NCBI GenBank assembly: GCA_011317545.1
Contig: WUJK01000003.1
Span: forward strand, 2,542,001 to 2,606,000
Direction: 5' to 3'
Source: Coniella vitis
Lineage: Eukaryota > Ascomycota > Sordariomycetes > Diaporthales > Schizoparmaceae
DNA: 64,000 bases
The notes beneath the pieces are model-generated. The model ran no database searches, was not told the origin of the DNA, and worked only from the letters and a program-made list of their open reading frames with translations. The position numbers were made by a program, and so were the translations under genes. Shown here in pieces: positions 47,910 to 59,812 of the stretch (positions are counted from its first letter, which is position 1; each line of letters begins with the position of its first letter).

Positions 47910-50900
47910 TTGAGGCTAACATTAACGCCTGTTTCTTACTTTTTCTATGTTCTCATGTTTCTTTGATTGGTCTGTCTAGTGGGCTTCACGAAAGCGTATC
48001 TTGCATTGATCCGGCGTCGTGGACAAAAAAGGCCCGAGAAGAATTGAAAGCTCGGCTGGGAAGGCGTTTGACGGACTATGTAGATACTGCATTTTCCTTA
48101 TGCTGTGTTACCATTGATTTATATTCTTAGCCTCCGAAATGAGAAAGTTGTTCTGTCTCTCTACTTGCTTGCGCCTGTTCTTTTGACTTGAATGGACCTT
48201 GGGACCAAAAGGGTACTAGTGCAGAGGTACCTACTCAGTACGGATGTACCTAGGTATTTTGCATCACTATTGTCGGGGGCAGGAGCAGCGTCGTGGGTAT
48301 TGGTAGGTACCTGCCCCGATTTGATATTGTGCCCATGGCATCGTCCACACATCCCCTAGCTGCGCACTATGCAAAGCGTCCACGTTTTGCAACTCTCCCA
48401 CAACTCTGAGCACAGTTACGCAGCAGCACAATCACGGTTTCATATCGCCTTGATGCCGGGTGCGGAAATTGTACCATCCCAAATCCTCTCCCAGGCTTAC
48501 CGGGCTTTTGATTCTCTGATTCGCCTCCTCTTGCCGGCTAATGGGGCCGTCGACACCGAAATGGATAGCCACACCGACATCGCGTCACCCAACTTCACAC
48601 GAGGAAAATACAAGCAGGTTTGCGAGGCAGAATCAAACATGGACTAACCTGAACACCAAAAAAAGGAGGGCAGCGTAATGCAACAAGGCCTTGTGTGATC
48701 TCTACCCAAAATGCGACATCGAGGCACTCATCTGACCGTCACCAGCATCTTCGCTACATAGCATGTACTCCAAGGTGTCGTCGCCGGAAGACAAAGGAAA
48801 ATCGCGGTTCCAAAGACGCCATGGCGGAATATACGCACCCTTGTCAGTCCTCGGCAATCAAACAAGCCTACCGTGTGTCTTGCAGCTGGGAGAGACATGC
48901 TGGAGCTTAGCACGCCGCCAGTCATCAAAGAGAGCATACTATGTATAGCAAAAGCTGGGCAGCCAGTGGCTATGACATTGGTTTGACCATCGATAACTAG
49001 GACCAGCCTGTTGGTTGGTTGCTGGATGCGGAACGTACTATGTATGCCCTGAGTCGACACTCATCGCTCGCTACGAATCCGTTACATTTCTATACGCATG
49101 GGCGAGAATCTTTACCCTACTCCATATCTTTTTCGTACCGCCAAGCGGCCTCGTTTCCAGCAATTGGGTACACTGACAATACTCGTCCTTTTTTCCTCCT
49201 ACCTCTAGCACGAGTTTGGGCTCGGCTCTCTCTTTGTCGGACCACCATCCCAGCCTCCTTACACCAGGCAATGCAATAATAAGTATTTTGACGGCACGAG
49301 ATGGTGTCATTGATACACGAGTAGTTTTCCAACGGTTGGTCAAATCACAAGTATCTGATTATGGAAGATTATACCATGTACATTTCACCAGCTCTGTCAC
49401 ACTGTGTCTCTGCTACCTGCGGCGTACGTACGTTCGCCGACCCCTTTCTAGACGGTTTTGCATGCGTGTCTTTGCATTGCACTAGCAAGACGACTGTCAG
49501 CTCGATTAGAAACGACAGAGGGAGTCGTCAGGCCAATTGATTCCAAGTACATTTGTCTAAGATGGGAGTTTGCAGCGAAAGTTGTTGCAGTATGCTTCTT
49601 TCGCACAATATGTGTGTCCAGCAACCGGTCAGTAAGACGACGAACCAATCGCGCCACCTCTTACCGCTCGACTGTGTCCTGTTCACCGTGCACAGTTGGG
49701 CACTTAGCCGCCTATGCTACACAACTTTGGGGCTGGTTGATCGCATCACACTGCGGGCACCCAGGGCTAAAGACGACACAAAGGCAGAAGAAGGGTTGGG
49801 TGCATAGAGAACTGCCTGAAGAGCAAGACTCGACAAACCGGTGAGAGGCAGCTAACCATAACCAGGAATTCCGAAAGCCCGGTCAAAAGGAGTGATCGAT
49901 ACTTGTGCGCCTCAGTCCAGTTTACTATAGTCGAACATAGTACTTGGTATTGCTCGACCGGTTTCCCCCTTGAGGTGGCAAAAAGCATGAACCTTCCTGC
50001 AACACAACCACAGGCTTTCGCTTGCTGCCGGGACACCCCCTACAAGACGCGCTGGCCAACACCTGCAGTTGGCATGTGTTGGCTTCTGACAGAGAGGGTG
50101 CAGAGAGTGCTCCATCTCCACTAACGCGCGGAGCGTGTCCCTGATTTCGATGCTTCTTCCTCGGGGACCAAGGGCTACAGACAGAAACCATTGGCCGATG
50201 AACTACTTCGTACAATATGCATTCATACATACATACATACATACACAAGCGAGGTAGACCCGCCATGAAAAGAAAGGAATTTGTTCCTGGACCAGCCCAG
50301 AATCTGCGTTGGACTCATACCACCATCCAAATCGCTGTATGGACCAGTCCCAGAGCAGTATGAAAGGGGGGGGGGAAGGAAGAGCCAGGGAACATGGATG
50401 CGTTGGGTCCACAGGGAGGACGACCACAGCACCCCTTAGGAACCATACCTCGGTCGAAACGATGACCGGCACTGTGTACACACGAGGTACTCTGGGCGAA
50501 GGAATTGGCACTGCCCACAAACCTCTCCTCTCAGTGTCCCCGATTGTTTGGGAAAAGCAACCATTTTGAAGTTGAGAGAAAGGCCCCCTGATCCACGCGA
50601 AAAGGGACCTTCGCATACATCGTCTTTGGCCCAAGATGTAGGCAGAGCCGAGTGCCACCATCGCCATAATGGCGTTCGATCGGGGGGCAGGAACCTCTGC
50701 GTATATGTGGGACCTAGTCAGTGAGACAGCGAGACATTCGCCGGAGCAACTGGCCCGTCTCTATTCGCGCTGGCATTCCAGTGCTGCTCTCAACCCAAAC
50801 CAGCCGTCAACAGGGAGAGGGACGAAACAAACATCATTCCTATTATGACTTTCCAAACACCATGGGTACGCAAAAGCATGCCACAAAGCCTCGACCGCTC

Positions 50901-53290
50901 CATGGGGTGGCTGCCACTGCCAAGAGCGCCTGTTTTCTTGGATAGGTACCCCATTTCGAAACTTGGTCATGCCATCGTTGATATCTGGACGCCCACACAT
51001 GGCAATTTAGCCGGTTTGGCCATGGCGATGGGTGCGGTGTGGTCCATGGTCAGTAGAGCCCTCGTTCCTTTTTTGAAGACAGCTACAGAGTATGCCTTTT
51101 TGCAACTGCGCAGCAACCCAGACATAGTGCATCTAGGATGCAAAGACCACCCATCCAGCTGCTTCCTCCAGAAATTTCTCGATCCTCAAGCCATTTCCGT
51201 TGGTTCATGGCGTTGAGGATGGAACACGTCGCCAGCTTTGAGCAATTCAGAGGTCGTGTGTGCATGGGGGCCAGCGGAGCAAAGATCGACTGCGAAAGAC
51301 CATCAAGGGTCTTTTTGGTCGGTTCAAGCCGCAAAGCCAATATTGTATTCAATCAAACGCATCATGCAGCCGCCCGACTGCATGCTGTACTGCACAGATG
51401 TCAATCTGCTTGCGCTGCACCGTAGTGTGCCCAATCGATCGGGCGCGGAACTCCGCGATCACTCAAGAGAGCCTACGATGGTACGCGCCGCCTCACATCA
51501 CCATGAGGGAAGAACCCATTCTCTCTCCCCCCCCTCTCCCAACCCAGTTAGGATTTGCACCATCTCTTATTCACTCTACCATGTACATGTCCGTCAGCGG
51601 TTTCTGCCATCTGCAGATGAGCAAAAGCGTCACCCTCCATGATCGTGCATTTGGTGTCGCACAGGTTGCACAAGGGTACAGTACACGACGGGAATCGAAC
51701 CATGCCACCGGATAAAATGGGAATACAAATGTTTGCAAAGTGAGTCGCGCACTGCTTTCGCCTTTTTCGGGTTGCTCTGCTACGACATGAGAGTGTGTCC
51801 GCGGACCAAAAAGTTTAGTGCTGCAATCCGGTAACGGCTAACGATAATGTCCTTGGCAATCAGCGATACGAGTATTATGCAAGTGGATCTGGTTCCCAGA
51901 GCCAATGAATGCAGTTTTGAGCTAGTCCAGGGGTTAGGGTTGGCTTGGACTGCTATGGGCTCTTTCCAGCCCTGCATTGCAGTTGGCTTCAGCCTTGTCG
52001 GAAGAGTGACGTTCAGAGGTTTGGTGCGTGCCAGAGCTCGGCAAGGCTACCATAGCTTGCCTGAGTGGCAACCTGACCACCACTTGGCACCAGTTGCTTG
52101 GCATCTGACGTATGCCAGCAGGGTGATTGACGCGATCTTTTGCCTGCATCATTGAAAAGTACAGAAATCAAATCGAAACCTACACTGACTTGTCTTTGCC
52201 GCATAGGAAATGTGGGTATTTTTTGGGGGGGACGCGATAAAGTAAGTCCCTGCCCCTCGCTTCCGGGATCAAAGAAACCTACACCCAACGCATTGGCTGA
52301 TTGAGCCTGAGCCTTTCAGAGGGCTGGCTGTAGAAGAGGCCGAAGCTTAGATCACTACGACACTTCTCTATATCCGGTGCACCTTTCCCTCAGCCGGTGT
52401 GCTCCTTACTATGTGCACGACCAGGGGGGGGGGCACAGCAACATCCCCGATTTTGCTTTGGGAATAACAGGATATTCTTTTTGCTGGGGAGAATCCTGAG
52501 AGGTAGGTGTGGACCAAGCTGGGGTTGTACTTTCGCCATACAATGTACTTATGCCAACCTTTTGGCCACGTGAGTGACCATAGTCACTTTGATTGGCATT
52601 AGATAGGACCGATCCAAATCCCTATCATCATCCCCTGTATATATGTTTGTGTGCGGCGTGTGCATATCAGTAATGTGTGCTTGCATTTCTTTTTTTAAAG
52701 GACTTCTCACCAATGCACCCAGCATGAAAGAAATAAAAAGAAAGCATATACTTCAATAATATGAATTTCACACTGACAAGAAGTAGGCTTTGTGGACAAC
52801 TCAAAAGTCATGGGCAAAACCAAGGTTGGTATGATAGAGGGGCCACGCACAGATGGCTATCAGAAATGGTATTCTTTTTCCGTAGTACTATGTAGCTGAT
52901 TTGCTGATGTTATTGGCTGCTATAGCCACAACTGGACCCCCTTCTCTTTTTTTTTTCTCTCTCCCTCCCACACTAATCTTTATATCTTAGTACATGGTAA
53001 TAAGCCCGGAGACAATAGTCCGCAGTTGTTTTCATTTTTCCTTTTCGCCTCCTTAGCGGGGAGAGCTGCCTTATTAGTACTGTCTGTCTCTTTTTCCATT
53101 TGCTCGGAAGATATGCACAAGCAATGTGATGGACGCTTTTTTTTACTACTATGTCACGTTTCGACGACAACACACATATGGGGTCCCCTTTAGATACCAG
53201 CCATACCAAAAACCCTCCGCCCCCCCCCCCCAAAAAGTTGCTTCGCTTAGCAGCCGACCGTTCCTTGTTGATCGGGGCCATCGCGATACG

Positions 53291-53327
<37 letters not shown>
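53291..53327. repeat. Poly-A tract (37 bases)
   Basis: A pure A run followed by GGGACCCCCC. No target duplication or upstream element was recognised. Confidence 0.95.
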
Positions 53328-53330
<3 letters not shown>

Positions 53331-53938
53331 ACCCCCCACTAATGAAGGACGGGTGCTAGCAAAAATTGTGGCACATTTGTCGGGCCTCTTACATGAGAGT
53401 AGAGAGCGGGTAAAAACACTAGATACTACTTAAATTAAGTACATAGTAATAACCACTACTAGAAGTGAGTATGTATGTCTCTGTAGGAACCCTGCATTAC
53501 TAAGTCCCCTTCCTTTTTTGTATCACAAGTTGAGATGGAAGAAAAAGTGGTGAGACTTTGCATTTCTTTTTTAAAAAATGAAAATGAAATAGATAAATAA
53601 ATAATAATAATAATAAAAGATAGTGATAGTAAATAATAATAATTAAATAATTTCTTTTCTTAACACTCACCGGTTCAGACCCATTGCATACGCAACGCAA
53701 GGAAAAAAAAAAAAAAAAAGGTGGGCATACTACGTACAGATAGTACTCTGTGAGTTTCGTCACAAAGATGCACCAATAAGAGGGGAATGGGACAAAACAC
53801 AACACCACAAAATGGGGCGACACAACATTTCTTAATGGCCGGGTCATGTGGAGGACAATGGCCCAGGGCCGTCCAACCATGCAATGAAGTTAAAGCAGGA
53901 AAAAGAAAAAGAAATGGAAAAAGGAGAAGGAATAGGAA

Positions 53939-53962
53939 AAGAGAGAGAGAGAGAGAGAGAGA
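53939..53962. repeat. GA dinucleotide microsatellite
   Basis: About 12 GA units within a purine-rich stretch. Confidence 0.9.
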
Positions 53963-55113
53963 TGGCCCCGAAGCTCTACCGCTCCTTTGCAGAAACCTCT
54001 TCACCGCCCCAGAAAGCAAAGGAAGATAGGGAAAGGGAAAAAGAAAGAAGAGAATTGAATTAAAAGAAAAATAGACTAATTTATGTACTATGTACATGTC
54101 CTTCTTACGATCTCTATGTAAACCCTTTTTCTTTTTTTTTTCTCCTCGGGGGGAGGGGGATGAGGCAGGGGACTTTTTTTCCCCCCAGTGTTCTGCTTTT
54201 TCTTTTTTTTCGGTACTCTTCAAAGTTTTCTGATTGGATCAATTTGGGTCCATCTTGCTACACTGAGTAGCTCCATCTGTCATTATACCGTCATACATAC
54301 GCAAAGTCATGCAACTACGTGAGCACAAAACGAAAAAAGAGAAGAAAAAGAAGAAGAAAGAAGAAAGAAGAAAATTTCCATACTAATATACAGCTGGTGC
54401 GTGGTACAGCACATGGTGGCATCAAAACAACAATACACGACCAATACATACAAGCATGTCGTTTTGTTTGTTTCTTTTCTTTCTGCTTTTTTCTCTTTCT
54501 TCTTCTTGTTGCTTTCCCTTCTTTTTTTGCTGCTGGGAAAAAACGGTAGGCATGCATAGGTACCCCCCCCCCTTCTTGCCCTCCTCCCCAACCAAGTCTG
54601 TCCAGATCATAGGGTCCCCCCGCCGGGGCATCCAGACTATTGCATGCGCGCGTAAACGGTAAATGTTCCCCCGCGGGGCCTAAGCCATAGATAGACACGA
54701 CGAGTCACACAAAAGTCATGCTCTTTGATGCTATGAAGTCTTTTGATAATATCCATGAGTCACTAGATGGTGGAAAGGTGTAGTACACAGTAGAGAATAT
54801 GGGCTTTGGGTGCGCCTTTTCTTCTTTCTTTTTTAATTGCAGTTGTTATGGATGACCAGATGATGCAAATAATACTCTTATCTTCAATCCCTCCTAGGAT
54901 TCAGTAATATAGCACCACTAACAAATTGTTATATGCAATAATAGTTCCTTGTTTCGCTATTGATTATACTTATATAGTATTTATACTACTTTGACAAATA
55001 CTCGGGATATAGTCACATGAAAAGAGAAAGATCTGACTTTGTACAGGAAACCAACTCCAATCTTTGGAAGCCTTCTTGGCAGCACTTGAGATTGAGAAGC
55101 TGATATCCTTGAC

Positions 55114-55230
55114 TCATACATCTTGTAAAGGGAACATTCCACAAAGGAGCCGAAGCGAGTCATCCAAGGTCTTCCTATATGCTGCTGGCTTGAAGTCAAT
55201 CTTGATTTCATCGCTACCGTAGCTACGCTG
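55114..55230 (-). other. Possible orphan terminal exon downstream of CRT10
   Basis: After an acceptor-like TTCTTCAG (minus strand), 37 codons read RSYGSDEIKIDFKPAAYR and on to MFPLQDV, ending in TGA at 55114-55116. The composition looks like real protein, with charged and hydrophobic residues mixed, but I recognise no family and see no upstream partner exon. An overlapping frame (54981-55241) is also open, so this may be chance. Confidence 0.2.
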
Positions 55231-55388
55231 AAGAAATCCACACAAACACACTTATACAGAAATACTACATAGAATGCTGAAGAAAAGAAGAAAGAGCAGC
55301 AGCGCCTTTTGCTTTAGACCAAACTCCAAATCGCTTCGCCAAACCAATAGGCCTCCATGATGCATTGTTATGTGCCCTCGATGCGCCC

Positions 55389-55568
55389 TTAGTTGAGAGC
55401 AGTACCCTCATCCGCATCCACTTGCTCGTCGACCTCTTGACCCTCATCCTGGCTGACATGGTTATCGACCTGTTCAACGATTCCCTCGTCCATAGAGCCT
55501 TCCACAGGCACAGCGTCAGCAACATTGATGCTCGCAGGGTGCTGTAAATCCGCTTCAAACTGATCCCA
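55389..55568 (-). other. In-frame open extension after the CRT10 stop
   Basis: Directly after the TAG at 55569-55571 the same frame stays open for 59 codons (from WDQFEADLQH) to a TAA at 55389-55391. By my count 17 of 59 residues are Asp or Glu and none is Lys or Arg, much like the acidic end of the annotated protein. This may be a former C-terminus cut off by a nonsense change, a readthrough extension or a base-call error. Confidence 0.55.
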
Positions 55569-58499
55569 CTAGGTATTCTCAGTATCTACCCCAGCCCCAG
55601 GTTGAGCGGCAGCCTCCATGTGAGCCATGTATGCATTCATCAGTTCGTCGTCTTCATGAGCAATTGCAAAGTCACCATTTTCATCTTCCATGCCATGGGG
55701 ATCAGGAAGCTCCCAAGGAGGCAGCTCCCATTCACCAGGGTCTAATGCAATATCAAAGAGCATTTCTTGTTGTTGTTGTTGTTGGTGGTGGTGTTGTTGC
55801 TGCGACTGCGGCTGTGGCTGTGGCTGCGACCGCTGCCGCTGCCGCTGTTCCTCCTGTTGTCGCGCTTCAGACTCGGAATCCTCTTCTTCGCCGTTGTCAT
55901 CCGGACCTGAAGACTTCATGCCTGAACGACGATCTCGACCCCTTCTGTGACCGTCAACGCAGGAAATCATCCACTCCTTCCGCCAAGCCCTCCTTTCCCA
56001 CGCCGTAGCTGAATCTGGTACCTCCATGGTATCTGTAGCACGGTGCGAGATCTCGTATTGCAGAATGTCGTGGTTCATGTAGTGGAGAATCAGACGCCAT
56101 CGCTTTGGCACAGATCCCAGATCCGCAGCAGGACCAGTACTGTTCTCCGTAGCCGGCACCCCTTCTTCTGAGGTAGCGGTGCTGCCACTGGAGCCGGGAT
56201 ATGTGTACGCTTTTCGTCTACGGAGATCCAGTTTCACATCCGCGGCGTCAGGAACAGGCGAGACAGCTATTCCCAGCAGACAGGCGCTCGGCCGGATTCC
56301 ACGAGTCTGCTCCGCCTCGAATGGCAAGACAGCATCCACACGAAAAGCGCGCCGTGGAACAGGCCGCAGGCGAAATTGAGTCTGGTAAGTCATGTCACTC
56401 TGGCGCCATGGTGGGGATTCGGCCTGGAAGGCCTGCCTCTGGGATGGGGGCGGCTGCGTGAGCGTGAGCAGGGCAACACGGCCGCTCATGGAGCCGATGA
56501 TGACCATGTGAAGCTCCGGGATGGTCAAGAGCATGCTGCAACGCTTCGCGTGGTGCACGTCCCAGGGTACATGTTGCATCGGTGTGAGCCATGACATAGT
56601 GTGTGCCAGAACGTGGTGACAGACCATGCCAGAGTCGTCTTGACTGTCTGCGAGGCTCAGCATCTCAATGTCCTCTGTATTCGCGCGAAGGATGCTGACA
56701 CCTCGCACGAGGTGCGCAACCGAAGCCTCTCCGCCTCGCTTTTGGCGAAACTCGGCCAGCGTCCACGATCGTGGGATGCCGTCGCTGCGTCTGACGGCGC
56801 TTTTAGGGCCGGCAAAGTCGACAATGAATCTCGGGTCGGACGACTCGGCCCAGTGAGCGCCACTGCAAGGGACTATGGTGGAGCCCAGAGGCTCTTGGTC
56901 TTCGGTTGGGCCGAATCGCATCTTCAGAAGCTCATCTGCCAGGTGCAGATAATCGGTGGCGGGCGTATCATCGCCATAACACGGACCGTCAGTCGCCCTA
57001 CTCGTGTCTTGGTGAACATAGGCACGTAAGCGCGAATCGTGGGATTCGTGCGCCGCATCGTCCTTGATATTGACCATGCACTTTGATATGTCTGTCCACG
57101 CGCCGCGTCGTGTGGCACCTCGGTAGACCATCTGGGATGTGGCTATACCCATGGCGGATTCACACGAGTCTGCCAAAAGCAGCTGAGAATCCGTAACGGG
57201 CAACAGATTCCAGCCCTGAGCAGCCGAGGGTGGGCCGTCGAGAACGTGCCTTACCCGGGGCGATGGGACGTTGTGCATGGGAACACGCAGAGGTCGTGTT
57301 CCAACATTCCAGATCTCGGCAATGTAAAGGCATCCAGTAATATCTATTGCTGCAATTCGATCTGCATTGCCATCCATATCCTCGCAAAAGGACACACTCG
57401 GAATGTTGGAGCACTCGGCTCCCAGCGGGATGATGATCCTCCATCGTCGCCGTCGCGATCTGAGTCGCTCCTGCAGCACAGGCAGTTTGGCGTATTTTTG
57501 GCGGCTCGCTTCCACCTCGTCAGGCGTGCCATTGCTGGCATGGTGAAGCTCAACCGGTTCCCCTCCAGCACTAGATTGAGACTGGGGGGCAGGGTCAGGT
57601 TGGATGGAAGATGATGAACTTTGCGTATGTGGCTCTTCTTGACCATGGAGAGCGAATGCGAAAACGGTCACCTCCTTGGTGTTCGCTGAAACGGCAATAA
57701 GTCGGGAGGTCTTGTGAATGGCAAGGCCCCACGCTGAGGCACCAACATTGTCCGCAAAGAAATGCATGGACGACGGCAGCCGGTCTTTGCTTGTTGGTTG
57801 CTTCTCGTCTGGATTGTTCGATATGGCAGACTCAACGTCTCGCGCAATCATGTCAGTGTACCACGCAACGACATCGCCGTTGTCTCTGGCGATCAGTAGA
57901 ATCTCCTTGTGACCGAGTTCACCCACACGCAAGTCGTTGACTGCGTCCGGGAATTGACGGCTGATATGGCCTTTTGTAAAGGCCGCCATGGGTGTTCTGG
58001 ATTGTTGCGGGTTGAGAATGACGAGCGGGCCACCCAACGTCTTTTTGGCGTTGTGGTTGGGCTTGTAGACGTAGATATAGCTTCGATAGGCCACAAAGTA
58101 GAGGTTGTAACGCTGGGACAGGGCGGTAAGATTCTTGCGAAGTCGGGAGACGTGCGGATAGTCCTCCCTGTTGACGTGACATGTTAGTCGACTCGAGAGT
58201 CGCAACACTACGTGTCTCGAAAGCGGTCATGGAAGATGAGCCCGACAGGCAGCCAAGTCCCCAGGCGTGACCTACCATATGCCAGTGAACTCGTCTGGAT
58301 ACGGAACGGTATCGTTGTCACCGACAAGCATGTCCTCAAGGATCGAATGACTCTGGCCAGGAAAGCGATCCTTCTGTGCTCCCCTGTACTGCACCGTGTA
58401 GTGACTTTCGTAGCCTCGATGGGTAGTATCGGGCTTCTCAGTGACGCCGGTGCTTGCTGCTCCGGCTTGCCGGGGCAAGCGCCGTCGTTGTTGATCCAT
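55569..58499 (-). CDS. CRT10: CRT10-like protein (ribonucleotide reductase regulator family)
   Basis: Exons on the minus strand are 58499-58276 and 58167-55569. The intron runs from GTAGGT to CAACAG, and the joined codon is Trp in GIWEDYPHVSR. The product is 940 residues. The N-terminal part has NLYFVAYRSYIYVYKP, GHKEILLIARDNGDVVAWYTD and AWGLAIHKTSRLIAVSAN, which read as repeated WD-like blades and fit my memory of the Crt10 family. In yeast Crt10 affects RNR gene expression and joins the Rtt101-Mms1 ubiquitin ligase. Near the C-terminus lie a Gln/His/Arg-rich low-complexity stretch (55767-55853) and acidic segments. Annotated length ends at an in-frame TAG with a further open extension. The start MDQQRRRL has a good context. 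The family call is from recalled similarity and could be another WD-like scaffold. Confidence 0.75.
55767..55853. repeat. CAG/CAC-rich low-complexity repeat in CRT10
   Basis: Diverged triplet and hexamer units, read on the minus strand, encode alternating Gln-Arg, Gln-Pro, Gln and His runs. Their frame is kept. Confidence 0.85.
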
Positions 58500-59812
58500 C
58501 GTGGGCAGCCCTGCTTCCTGCTTGCGTTGTTAGCTGTCTCTGGAGGGCATGGGCCAGAGACGCTTCACTTGGATGAGCGATTTGTGAGTGGTGTGACGTG
58601 ATGGGGCGAATAAGAGCTTCCTTTGTCATGTCTGGCGATGTGACTTGTTCTGGGCGGCATAGCGGACGGAGCTTCTGGCTGGAGCCCCTCCCCTTCGTCG
58701 ATGGGATACCAACGCAGAGAATGCTGTGGTTGGCTAGCCTGATTCCCTGTTACGGAAGCAGGTCGTGTTTGTAAGTCGCTCGCTGTGGAAAGCGGTTAGG
58801 CCAGACGGTTCGTGTTGAGCTGGTGAGCGTTTCAAATGGAGACAGCAGGACTTGCCTTGGCTCCACGGCCGTGGAATGACAGAAATCAACAGCTTGGGGC
58901 GGGAGGTGCTTCGATTTGTCGTGGTCGGATGTTATTGCTTGGGTGTCCAGCGCACACAGATATCAATGATGCATTCAGGATGCGGGTTGGAGGGGTTCGG
59001 GACGATGGCAAATAAACGGCCCTTGGTGCGTGGTGCTGTTGTTGGGTGGAAAGGCCGAGTTCATCTGAGAGTGCGGCCGTGTAGTAAATCAAGAAGCCCA
59101 TTACTTACTATGTGCAAGAGCCTCCGAAATACCGCGACTTATAGGACGCAGGGGGCCGGTCTTGGAGGGGCAAGCTGCCTGCTGCCCCACTGTGCACACC
59201 CTGTACCATAGTATGTAACAAAGGGTATTGTGGCGTGGGGTGACATCGAGTCCCAGGTGCCAAGTGACTGGCGCCAACCCCACCAGAATCGCTAAGCTGC
59301 CCCACAAGAACAGGGCCTCGATCTTGACTGATTTCTGCCCTCTAAAGAAGCTGATTGATTTTATGACAGGTCCTTTTGTGAATTGCAACCCGGCAGATGA
59401 TTTCGCTTGCATACCATACCATACTTCTAGATCAATCTGCCAGTTATTTGACTGTGGTTCTCCTTGTTGTTTGCAAGATTTGTACTGTTCTCACACTACC
59501 ATGTACTCACAATCCGGGAATAATGCCTGTTCACCAAGTCTGTCTACGACATGCCTATTTTGGACACCCTCTGTACTCGCAGTTCTCACGCATCTAGACG
59601 TATTCCGTTTTTTCCTTCTAGAGCACATGTTCTCCTCGATGATTCGGACCCAGTTGCGATGGGAAAACACCAACAAGAGCGCGCCTACAACGCCCTTTGC
59701 AATCGACGCACCCATATGAACTTTATATCGAACAAAGACCTCATCCGTATATGATCACTCGTTTAAGCAGCAGAAACCCCGCGCAGAAGAACCTGCAACC
59801 CGTTGCAGAGCT
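58500..59812. other. Intergenic region, CRT10 promoter and GH5 3' flank
   Basis: Holds a CRE-like TGACGTGA (58594-58601), about 95 bases upstream of the CRT10 start, and a TACTATGTG variant at 59106. No gene is supported. Confidence 0.5.

Larger units (their letters stand above)
47814..55388. other. 7.6 kb interval with no supported gene
   Basis: AT-rich and microsatellite-rich. It holds a GT repeat (47883-47909), a CATA repeat (about 50221-50244), A37 (53291-53327), an AAT-rich run (53590-53655), a GA run (53941-53962), and TACTATGTA copies at 48937, 49036, 52886, 53440 and 54086. A possible orphan exon is at 55114-55227 (-). No frame shows a family motif, and a T-loop-like stretch near 51690 does not fold as a tRNA. 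Confidence 0.45.

Noticed and set aside
51657..51710. T-loop-like GGAATCGAACC suggesting a minus-strand tRNA
   Set aside because: The flanking bases do not pair as a T stem, and no anticodon or acceptor stem can be folded.
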